Positions 1 to 9,088 of a stretch of 64,000 nucleotides of DNA are shown here, one piece after another. The translations under genes were made by a program, and so were the position numbers. The stretch covers positions 157,806 through 221,805 of the forward strand of contig NW_026291758.1 in the NCBI RefSeq assembly GCF_023091745.1. The letters run 5' to 3'. Positions within the stretch are counted from its first letter, which is position 1. Each line of letters starts with the position of its first letter. The notes beneath the pieces are model-generated. The model had not been told where the DNA came from. It saw nothing but the letters and a program-made list of their open reading frames with translations, and searched no databases. The stretch comes from Budorcas taxicolor. Lineage: Eukaryota > Chordata > Mammalia > Artiodactyla > Bovidae.

Positions 1-113
1 GACGGGGACCTCAGGGACCCGCTCTGGTGGCCTCAGGAAAGGCCAGTCCCCATGCGAGTTGCTAGGGGACCTCTCGGGATTCCTCTCCCGTCCATGCCGG
101 GGCCTCAGTCCTT
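1..113. repeat. Partial satellite monomer at left edge
   Basis: These are the last 113 bases of a monomer, from the GACGGGGACCTCAGGGACCC segment to the base before the phase marker. The sequence matches the typical array monomer here, so the array continues to the left of the window. Confidence 0.93.
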
Positions 114-223
114 GTGTGGAGTCGGGGCCGGAACCTGAGGATTCCTCTCCAGTGTTGCCATGGATCTTGGGGTGCTTCTGAGTCTCCCCAGGGGAGTCAG
201 GGCTCGTCTCGAGTGGGGGCATG

Positions 224-358
224 CACGTGCGCTTTCCTCCCGAGCTGCAGCAGTAGTGTCACGCTTCCTGTCACGTGGATCAAGGGATCTGTGGCTTTCC
301 CTCGAGGCTGTCCCTCGAGGCTTTCCCACGAGGCTTTCCCACAGGGCTGTGCCACGTG
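224..358. promoter_or_regulatory. Cluster of three CACGTG E-box motifs, repeated in most monomers
   Basis: Perfect CACGTG hexamers lie at 224-229, 272-277 and 353-358. They recur at the same phase down the array. A few copies have lost one: CCAAGTGCC in monomers 930, 27041 and 34383; CCACGTTCC in 2561 and 3377; CACGTAG in 5009; CCACATGCC in 56414. Some subtypes add a fourth in the form (A/C)CCACGTGATT (for example V-type 7457 and monomers 1745, 2561 and 3377). CACGTG is the core site of bHLH-leucine-zipper factors such as USF and MYC/MAX. Binding here is inference only, and CpG methylation inside the motif would oppose it. Confidence 0.35.
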
Positions 359-359
359 C
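295..359. repeat. 13-bp micro-tandem inside the monomer (five degenerate units)
   Basis: Units are CTTTCCCTCGAGG (295-307), CTGTCCCTCGAGG (308-320), CTTTCCCACGAGG (321-333), CTTTCCCACAGGG (334-346) and a diverged CTGTGCCACGTGC (347-359). The block recurs at the same phase in every monomer. Monomers 60494 and 61297 have each lost exactly one 13-bp unit, which shows that the block can change by whole units. Confidence 0.9.
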
Positions 360-530
360 CACCTTGGTGTGAGTCGATCCTCGGCGTGAAAGACGAGCCG
401 GTGAAGGGAAAAGAGGTTCCTCTGGAATGGACTGAGACATCTGGGGGACTCTTGGAATGCTGGCTCGACCCTGGAGTTCCTCTCGCCGTTCCTGTTGAGA
501 GGGCCTCCTCTTGAGATGCGACGGGAACGC

Positions 531-546
531 CGGGAACTCTTTCCCG
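531..546. repeat. Short perfect dyad CGGGAA-CTCT-TTCCCG
   Basis: Six-base arms flank a four-base centre, and the element is present at the same phase in nearly every monomer. A second dyad in the same monomer is CTCCCC-A-GGGGAG at 184-196. A third is AGGGA-AAGGA-TCCCT around the BamHI site (555-569). The arms are short, so any cruciform would be weak. Confidence 0.6.
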
Positions 547-929
547 ACGAAGCAGGGAAAGGATCCCTCATCTCGAGCTACGATGCGGAAACGGGGCTCC
601 TCTGGATGTGGGCGGGACCCTCGTGATTCCTCTCGAGTGGAGACGGCTATGTCGGGGAACTTCTTGATTTGCACCAAGGTTGTGAAGGAGCCTTTCTAAG
701 TTCCAGAGGTGAGGTGTGATCAGCCTCGAGACGCCTCAGCGGAAATGGGCCTCATCTCGCCTTTAGGGGAGAACCTCCTGGATTTTCTCGAGTGGCGGCA
801 GGCCTTCTCGAGTTACGACGGGGACCTCAGGGACACGCTCTGGTGGCCTCAGGAAAGGCCAGTCCCCATGCGAGTTGCTAGGGGACCTCTCAGGATTCCT
901 CTCCCGTCCATGCCGGTGCCTCAGTCCTT

Positions 930-1744
930 GTGTGGAGTCGGGGCCGGAACCTGAGGATTCCTCTCCAGTGTTGCCATGGATCTTGGGGTGCTTCTGAGTC
1001 TCCCCAGGGGAGTCAGGCCTCGTCTCGAGTGGGGGCATGCACGTGCGCTTTCCTCCCGAGCTGCAGCAGTAGTGTCACGCTTCCTGTCACGTGGATCAAG
1101 GGATCTGTGGCTTTCCCTCGAGGCTGTCCCTCGAGGCTTTCCCACGAGGCTTTCCCACAGGGCTGTGCCAAGTGCCACCTTGGTGTGAGTCGATCCTCGG
1201 CGTGAAAGACGAGCCGGTGAAGGGAAAAGAGGTTCCTCTGGAATGGACTGAGACATCTGGGGGACTCTTGGAATGGTGGCACGACCCTGGAGTTCCTCTC
1301 GCCGTTCCTGTTGAGAGGGCCTCCTCTTGAGATGCGACGGGAAGGCCGGGAACTCTTTCCCGACGAAGCAGGGAAAGGATCCCTCATCTCGAGCTACGAG
1401 GCGGAAACGGGGCTCCTCTGGATGTGGCGGGACCCTCGTGATTCCTCTCGAGTGGAGACGGCTATGTCGGGGAACTTCTTGATTTGCACCAAGGGTGTGA
1501 TGGACTCTTTCGAAGTTCCAGAGGTGAGGTGTGATCAGCCTCGAGACGCCTCAGCGGAAATGGGCCTCATCTCGCCTGGAGGGGAGAACCTCCTGGATTT
1601 TCTCGAGTTGCGGCAGGTCTTCTCGAGTTACGACGGGGACCTCAGGGACCCGCTCTGGTGGCCTCAGGAAAGGTCAGTCCCCATGCGAGTTGCTAGGGGA
1701 CCTCTCGGGATTCCTCTCCCGTCCAGGCCGGGGCCTCAGTCCTT
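930..1744. repeat. Satellite monomer, 815 bp
   Basis: It is one base short because GATGTGGGCGGG reads GATGTGGCGGG near 1421-1430. It also carries CCAAGTGCC in place of CCACGTGCC, removing the third E-box. That change is shared with the Q-type monomers at 27041 and 34383, about 26 and 33 kb away. Confidence 0.92.
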
Positions 1745-4192
1745 GTGTGGAGTCGGGGCCGGAACCTGAGGATACCTCTCCAGTGTTGCCATGGATCTAG
1801 GGGTGCTTCTGAGTCTCCCCAGGGGAGTCAGGCCTCGTCTCGAGTGGGGGCATGCACGTGCGCTTTACTCCCGAGCTGCAGCAGTAGTGTCACGCTTCCT
1901 GTCACGTGGATCAAGGGATCTGTGGCTTTCCCTCGAGGCTGTCCCTTGAGGCTTTCCCACGAGGCTTACCCACAGGGCTGTGCCACGTGCCACCTTGGTG
2001 TGAGTCGATCCTCGGCGTGAAAGACGAGCCGGTGAAGGGAAAAGAGGTTCCTCTGGAATGGACTGAGACATCTTGGGGACTCTTGGAATGGTGGCACGGC
2101 CCTGGAGTTCCTCTCGCCGTTCCTGTTGAGAGGGCCTCCTCTTGAGATGCGACGGGAAGGCCGGGAACTCTTTCCCGACGAAGCAGGGAAAGGATCCCTC
2201 ATCTCGAGCTACGAGGCGGAAACGGGGCTCCTCTGGATGTGGACGGGACCCACGTGATTTCTCTCCATTGGAGACGGCTAGGTCGGGGAACTTCTTGATT
2301 TGCACCAAGGGTGTGAAGGAGCCTTTCGAAGTTCCAGAGGGGAGGTGTGATCAGCCTCGAGACGCCTCAGCGGAAATGTGCCTCATCTCGCCTGGAGGGG
2401 AGAACCTCCTGGAATTTCTCGAGTTGCGGCAGGTCTTCTCGAGTTACGACGGGGACCTCAGGGACCCGCTCTGGTGGCCTCAGGAAAGGCCAGTCCCCAT
2501 GCGAGTTGCTAGGGGACCTCTCGGGATTCCTCTCCCGTCCATGCCGGGGCCTCAGTCCTTGTGTGGAGTCGGGGCCGGAACCTGAGGATTCCTCTCCAGT
2601 GTTGCCATGGATCTTGGGGTGCTTCTGAGTCTCCCCAGGGGAGTCAGGCCTCGTCTCGAGTGGGGGCATGCACGTGCGCTTTCCTCCCGAGCTGCAGCAG
2701 TAGTGTCACGCTTCCTGTCACGTGGATCAAGGGATCTGTGGCTTTCCCTCGAGGCTGTCCCTCGAGGCTTTCCCACGAGGCTTTCCCACAGGGCTGTGCC
2801 ACGTTCCACCTTGGTGTGAGTCGATCCTCGGCGTGAAAGACGAGCCGGTGAAGGGAAAAGAGGTTCCTCTGGAATGGACTGAGACATCTGGGGGACTCTT
2901 GGAATGGTCGCACGACACTGGAGTTCCTCTCGCCGTTCCTGTTGAGAGGGCCTCCTCTTGAGATGCGACGGGAAGGCCGGGAACTCTTTCCCGACGAAGC
3001 AGGGAAAGGATCCCTCATCTCGAGCTACGAGGCGGAAACGGGGCTCCTCTGGATGTGGACGGGACCCACGTGATTTCTCTCCAGTGGAGACGGCTAGGTC
3101 GTGGAACTTCTTGATTTGCACCAAGGGTGTGAAGGACTCTTTCGAAATTCCAGAGGTGAGGTGTGATCAGCCTCGAGACGCCTCAGTGGAAATGGGCCTC
3201 ATCTCGCCTGGAGGGGAGAACCTCCTGGATTTTCTCGAGTTGCGGTAGGTCTTCTCGAGTTACGACGGGGACCTCAGGGACCCGCTCTGGTGGCCTCAGG
3301 AAAGGCCAGTCCACATGCGAGTTGCTAGGGGACCTCTCGGGATTCCTCTCCCGTCCATGCCGGGGCCTCAGTCCTTGTGTGGAGTCGGGGCCGGAACCTG
3401 AGGATTCCTCTCCAGTGTTGCCATGGATCTTGGGGTGGTTCTGAGTCTCCCCAGGGGAGTCAGGCCACGTCTCGAGTGGGGGCATGCACGTGCGCTTTCC
3501 TCCCGAGCTGCAGCAGTAGTGTCACGCTTCCTGTCACGTGGATCAAGGGATCTGTGGCTTTCCCTCGAGGCTGTCCCTCTAGGCTTTCCCACGAGGCTTT
3601 CCCACAGGGCTGTGCCACGTTCCACCTTGGTGTGAGTCGATCCTCGGCGTGAAAGACGAGCCGGTGAAGGGAAAAGAGGTTCCTCTGGAATGGACTGAGA
3701 CATCTGGGGGACTCTTGGAATGGTGGCACGACCCTGGAGTTCCTCTCGCCGTTCCTGTTGAGAGGGCCTCCTCTTGAGATGCGACGGGAAGGACGGGAAC
3801 TCTCTCCCGACGAAGCAGGGAAAGGATCCCTCATCTCGAGCTACGAGGCGGAAACGGGGCTCCTCTGGATGTGGACGGGACCCACGTGATTTCTCTCCAG
3901 TGGAGACGGCTAGGTCGGGGAACTTCTTGATTTGCACCAAGGGTGTGAAGGAGCCTTTCGAAGTTCCAGAGGGGAGGTGTGATCAGCCTCGAGACGCCTC
4001 AGCGGAAATGGGCCTCATCTCGCCTGGAGGGGAGAACCTCCTGGATTGTCTCGAGTTGTGGCAGGTCTTCTCGAGTTACGACGGGGACCACAGGGACCCG
4101 CTCTGGTGGCCTCAGGAAAGGCCAGTCCCCATGCCAGTTGCTAGGGGACCTCTCGGGATTCCTCTCCCGTCCATGCCGGGGCCTCAGTCCTT
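1745..4192. repeat. Three-monomer subfamily block (1745, 2561, 3377)
   Basis: All three monomers share GTGGACGGGACCCACGTG followed by ATTTCTCTCCA near 2240, 3056 and 3872, where most of the array has GTGGGCGGGACCCTCGTG and ATTCCTCTCGA. This variant adds an E-box. Monomers 2561 and 3377 also share CCACGTTCC. Monomer 1745 has private changes (GGATACCTC, GATCTAGGG, CTTTACTCC), and carries GAGGCTTACCC, shared with T-type monomers. Confidence 0.88.
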
Positions 4193-5824
4193 GTGTGGAG
4201 TCGGGGCCAGAACCTGAGGATTCCTCTCCAGTGTTGCCATGGATCTTGGGGTGCTTCTGAGTCTCCCCAGGGGAGTCAGGCCTCGTCTCGAGTGGGTTCA
4301 TGCACGTGCGCTTTCCTCCCGAGCTGCAGCAGTAGTGTCACGCTTCCTGTCACGTGGATCAAGGGATCTGTGGCTTTCCCTCGAGGCTGTCCCTCGAGGC
4401 TTTCCCACGAGGCTTTCCCACAGGGCTGTGCCACGTGCCACCTTGGTGTGAGTCGATCCTCGGCGTGAAAGACGAGCCGGTGAGGGGAAAAGAGGTTCCT
4501 CTGGAATGGACTGCGACATCTGGGGGACTCTTGGAATGGTGGCACGACCCTGGAGTTCCTCTCGCCGTTCCTGTTGAGAGGGCCTCCTCTTGAGATGCGA
4601 CGGGAACGCCGGGAACTCTTTCCCGACGAAGCAGGGAAAGGATCCCTCATCTCGAGCTACGAGGCGGAAACGGGGCTCCTCTGGATGTGGGCGGGACCCT
4701 CGTGATTCCTCTCGAGTGGAGACGGGTATGTCGGGGAACTTCTTGATTTGCACCAAGGGTGTGAAGGAGCCTTTCGAAGTTCCAGAGGTGAGGTGTGATC
4801 AGCCTCGAGACGCCTCAGCGGAAATGGGCCTCATCTCGACTGGAGGGGAGAACCTCCTGGATTTTCTCGAGTTGCGGCAGGTCTTCTCGAGTTACGACGG
4901 GGACCTCAGGGACCCGCTCTGGTGGCCTCAGGAAAGGCCAGTCCCCATGCGGGTTGCTAGGGGACCTCTCGGGATTCCTCTCCCGTCCATGCCGGGGCCT
5001 CAGTCCTTGTGTGGAGTCGGGGCCGGAACCTGAGGATTCCTCTCCAGTGTTGCCATGGATCTTGGGGTGCTTCTGAGTCTCCCCAGGGGAGTCAGGCCTC
5101 GTCTCGAGTTGGGGCATGCACGTGCGCTTTCCTCCCGAGCTGCAGCAGTAGTGTCACGCTTCCTGTCACGTAGATCAAGGGATCTGTGGCTTTCCCTCGA
5201 GGCTGTCCCTCGAGGCTTTCCCACGAGGCTTTCCCACAGGGCTGTGCCACGTGCCACCTTGGTGTGAGTCGATCCTCGGCGTGAAAGACGAGCCGGTGAG
5301 TGGAAAAGAGGTTCCTCTGGAATGGACTGCGACATCTGGGGGACTCTGGGAATGGTGGCACGACCCTGGAGTTCCTCTCGCCGTTCCTGTTGAGAGGGCC
5401 TGCTCTTGAGATGCGACGGGAACGCCGGGAACTCTTTCCCGACGAAGCAGGGAAAGGATCCCTCATCTCGAGCTACGAGGTGGAAACGGGGCTCCTCTGG
5501 ATGTGGGCGGGACCCTCGTGATTCCTCTCGAGTGGAGACGGCTATGTCGGGGAACTTCTTGATTTGCACCAAGGGTGTGATGGACTCTTTCGAAATTCCA
5601 GAGGTGAGGTGTGATCATCCTCGAGACGCCTCAGCGGAAATGGGCCTCATCTCGCCTGGAGGGGAGAACCTCCTGGATTTTCTCGAGTTGCGGCAGGTCT
5701 TCTCGAGTTACGACGGGGACCTCAGGGACCCGCTCTGGTGGCCTCAGGAAAGGCCAGTCCCCATGCGAGTTGCTAGGGGACCTCTCGGGATTCCTCTCCC
5801 GTCCAGGCCGGGGCCTCAGTCCTT
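4193..5824. repeat. Two transitional satellite monomers (4193, 5009)
   Basis: Monomer 4193 has W-type variants in its 5' part (GGGGCCAGAACC, GTGGGTTCATGC, GGTGAGGGGAAAAG), which reappear at 8273, 13170, 14804 and 17251. Monomer 5009 has private variants: GAGTTGGGGCATGC, CACGTAGATC (lost E-box), GGTGAGTGGAAAAG and ACTCTGGGAATGG. Confidence 0.88.
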
Positions 5825-8800
5825 GTGTGGAGTCGGGGCTGGAAACTGAGGATTCCTCTCCAGTGTTGCCATGGATCTTGGGGTGCTTCTGAGTCTCCCC
5901 AGGGGAGTCAGGCCTCGTCTCGAGTGGGGGCATGCACGTGCGCTTTCCTCCCGAGCTGCAGCAGTAGTGTCACGCTTCCTGTCACGTGGATCAAGGGATC
6001 TGTGGCTTTCCCTCGAGGCTGTCCCTCGAGGCTTTCCCACGAGGCTTACCCACAGGGCTGTGCCACGTGCCACCTTGGTGTGAGTCGATCCTCGGCGTGA
6101 AAGACGAGCCGGTGAAGGGAAAAGAGGTTCCTCTGGAATGGACTGAGACATCTGGGGGACTCTTGGAATGGTGGCACGGCCCTGGAGTTCCTCTCGCCGT
6201 TCCTGTTGAGAGGGCCTCCTCTTGAGATGCGACGGGAACGCCGGGAACTCTTTCCCGACGAAACAGGGAAAGGATCCCTCATCTCGAGCTACGAGGCGGA
6301 AACGGGGCTCCTCTGGATGTGGGCGGGACCCTCGTGATTCCTCTCGAGTGGAGACGGGTATGTCGGGGAACTACTTGATTTGCACCAAGGGTGTGAAGGA
6401 GCCTTTCGAAGTTCCAGAGGTGAGGTGTGATCAGCCTCGAGACGCCTCAGCGGAAATGGGCCTCATCTCGCCTGGAGGGGAGAACCTCCTGGATTTTCTC
6501 GAGTTGCGGCAGGTCTTCTCGAGTTACGACGGGGACCTCAGGGACCCGCTCTGGTGGCCTCAGGAAAGGCCATTCCCCATGCGGGTTGCTAGGGGACCTC
6601 TCGGGATTCCTCTCCCGTCCATGCCGGGGCCTCAGTCCTTGTGTGGAGTCGGGGCCGGAACCTGAGGATTCCTCTCCAGTGTTGCCATGGATCTTGGGGT
6701 GCTTCTGAGTCTCCCCAGGGGAGTCAGGCCTCGTCTCGAGTGGGTTCATGCACGTGCGCTTTCCTCCCGAGCTGCAGCAGTAGTGTCACGCTTCCTGTCA
6801 CGTGGATCAAGGGATCTGTGGCTTTCACTCGAGGCTGTCCCTCGAGGCTTTCCCACGAGGCTTTCCCACAGGGCTGTGCCACGTGCCACCTTGGTGTGAG
6901 TCGATCATCGGCGTGAAAGACGAGCCGGTGAGGGGAAAAGAGGTTCCTCTGGAATGGACTGAGACATCTGGGGGACTCTTGGAATGGTGGCACGACCCTG
7001 GAGTTCCTCTCGCCGGTCCTGTTGAGAGGGCCTCCTCTTGAGATGCGACGGGAACACCGGGAACTCTTTCCCGACGAAGCAGGGAAAGGATCCCTCATCT
7101 CGAGCTACGAGGCGGAAACGGGGCTCCTCTGGATGTGGGCGGGACCCTCGTGATTCCTCTCGAGTGGAGACGGCTAGGTCGGGGAACTTCTTGATTTGCA
7201 CCAAGGGTGTGAAGGACCCTTTCGAAGTTCCAGAGGTGAGGTGTGATCAGCCTCGAGACGCCTCAGCGGAAATGGGCCTCATCTCGCCTGGAGGGGAGAA
7301 CCTCCTGGATTTTCTCGAGTTGCGGCAGGTCTTCTCGAGTTACGACGGGGACCTCAGGGACCCGCTCTGGTGGCCTCAGGAAAGGCCAGTCCCCATGCGA
7401 GTTGCTAGGGGACCTCTCGGGATTCCTCTCCCGTCCATGCCGGGGCCTCAGTCCTTGTGTGGAGTCGGGGCCGGAACCTGAGGATTCCTCTCCAGTGTTG
7501 CCATGGATCTTGGGGTGCTTCTGAGTCTCCCCAGGGGAGTCAGGCCTCGTCTCGAGTGGGGGCATGCACGTGCGCTTTCCTCCCGAGCTGCAGCAGTAGT
7601 GTCACGCTTCCTGTCACGTGGATCAAGGGATCTGTGGCTTTCCCTCGAGGCTGTCCCTCGAGGCTTTCCCACGAGGCTTTCCCACAGGGCTGTGCCACGT
7701 GCCACCTTGGTGTGAGTCGATCCTCGGCGTGAAAGACGAGCCGGTGAAGGGAAAAGAGGTTCCTCTGGAATGGACTGAGACATCTGGGGGACTCTTGGAA
7801 TGGTGGCACGACCCTGGAGTTCCTCTCGCCGTTCCTGTTGAGAGGGCCTCCTCTTGAGATGCGACGGGAACGCCGGGAACTCTTTCCCGACGAAGCAGGG
7901 AAAGGATCCCTCATCTCGAGCTACGAGGCGGAAACGGGGCTCCTCTGGATGTGGGCGGGAACCACGTGATTCCTCTCGAGTGGAGACGGCTAGGTCGGGG
8001 AACTTCTTGATTTTCACCAAGGGTGTGAAGGACCCTTTCGAAGTGCCAGAGGTGAGGTATGATCAGCCTCGAGACGCCTCAGTGGAAATGGGCCTCATCT
8101 CGCCTGGAGGGGAGAACCTCCTGGATTTTCTCGAGTTGCGGCAGGTCTTCTCGAGTTACGACGGGGACCTCAGGGACCCGCTCTGGTGGCCTCAGGAAAG
8201 GCCAGTCCCCATGCGAGTTGCTAGGGGACCTCTCGGGATTCCTCTCCCGTCCATGCCGGGGCCTCAGTCCTTGTGTGGAGTCGGGGCCAGAACCTGAGGA
8301 TTCCTCTCCAGTGTTGCCATGGATCTTGGGGTGCTTCTGAGTCTCCCCAGGGGAGTCAGGCCTCGTCTCGAGTGGGTTCATGCACGTGCGCTTTCCTCCC
8401 GAGCTGCAGCAGTAGTGTCACGCTTCCTGTCACGTGGATCAAGGGATCTGTGGCTTTCCCTCGAGGCTGTCCCTCGAGGCTTTCCCACGAGGCTTTCCCA
8501 CAGGGCTGTGCCACGTGCCACCTTGGTGTGAGTCGATCCTCGGCGTGAAAGACGAGCCGGTGAGGGGAAAAGAGGTTCCTCTGGAATGGACTGAGACATC
8601 TGGGGGACTCTTGGAATGGTGGCACGACCCTGGAGTTCCTCTCGCCGGTCCTGTTGAGAGGGCCTCCTCTTGAGATGCGACGCGAACACCGGGAACTCTT
8701 TCCCGACGAAGCAGGGAAAGGATCCCTCATCTCGAGCTACGAGGCGGAAACGGGGCTCCTCTGGATGTGGGCGGGACCCTCGTGATTCCTCTCGAGTGGA

Positions 8801-9088
8801 GACGGCTAGGTCGGGGAACTTCTTGATTTGCACCAAGGGTGTGAAGGACCCTTTTGAAGTTCCAGAGGTGAGGTGTGATCAGCCTCGAGACGCCTCAGCG
8901 GAAATGGGCCTCATCTCGCCTGGAGGGGAGAACCTCCTGGATTTACTCGAGTTGCGGCAGGTCTTCTCGAGTTACGACGGGGACCTCAGGGACCCGCTCT
9001 GGTGGCCTCAGGAAAGGCCAGTCCCCATGCGAGTTGCTAGGGGACCTCTCGGGATTCCTCTCCCGTCCATGCCGGGGCCTCAGTCCTT
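5825..9088. repeat. Four-monomer HOR unit T-U-V-W, 3264 bp
   Basis: Diagnostics: T (5825) has GAGGCTTACCC, GGCACGGCCC and GAACTACTTG. U (6641) has GGGTTCATGC, CTTTCACTCG and ATCATCGGCG. V (7457) has GGGAACCACGTG, TTGATTTTCACC and GAGGTATGATC. W (8273) has GGGGCCAGAACC, GATGCGACGCGAAC and GGATTTACTCG. The T-U-V part recurs 3264 bp later with very few differences, for example CGAAACAGG at 6260 against CGAAGCAGG. Confidence 0.88.

Larger units (their letters stand above)
114..929. repeat. First complete satellite monomer (816 bp), used as reference
   Basis: Landmarks here recur in most monomers: NcoI CCATGG at 158-163, PstI CTGCAG at 245-250, a 13-bp micro-tandem at 295-359, BamHI GGATCC at 561-566, and about eight CTCGAG hexamers. 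The monomer divides into about 26 degenerate units of ~30-31 bp. One of the clearest is 625-655, beginning GATTCCTCTCGAGTGGAG, followed by 656-686. Private variants include CTTTCTAAGTTCC near 692-704 and CTTTAGGGGAG near 761-771. The GAATGCTGGCTCG variant near 457-469 also occurs in the D-type monomers at 24594 and 31936. There is no convincing coding potential: open frames exist on both strands at once and start on non-ATG codons. Confidence 0.93.

Noticed and set aside
308..320. XhoI-rich CTCGAG clusters as a deliberate recognition array
   Set aside because: CTCGAG is part of the 31-bp and 13-bp ancestral units, so its frequency follows from repeat history.
579..595. Possible CENP-B box at CGAGCTACGATGCGGAAACGGGG
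   Set aside because: The AAACGGGG half fits, but the TTCG core is missing at the required spacing, so essential positions of the 17-bp consensus fail. I did not scan every monomer variant.
105..677. Open frame of up to 190 codons on the minus strand, recurring in nearly every monomer
   Set aside because: It starts at a TTG codon, not ATG, overlaps other long frames on both strands, shows low-complexity Arg/Ser/Pro-rich translation, and shortens or fuses with single variants. It recurs because 816 is divisible by three and the sequence is GC-rich with few stops.
7854..8297. 147-codon plus-strand frame, recurring in most monomers
   Set aside because: It lacks an ATG start, and variants between monomers change amino acids freely with no sign of protein constraint. 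There is no recognisable domain, splice structure or promoter.
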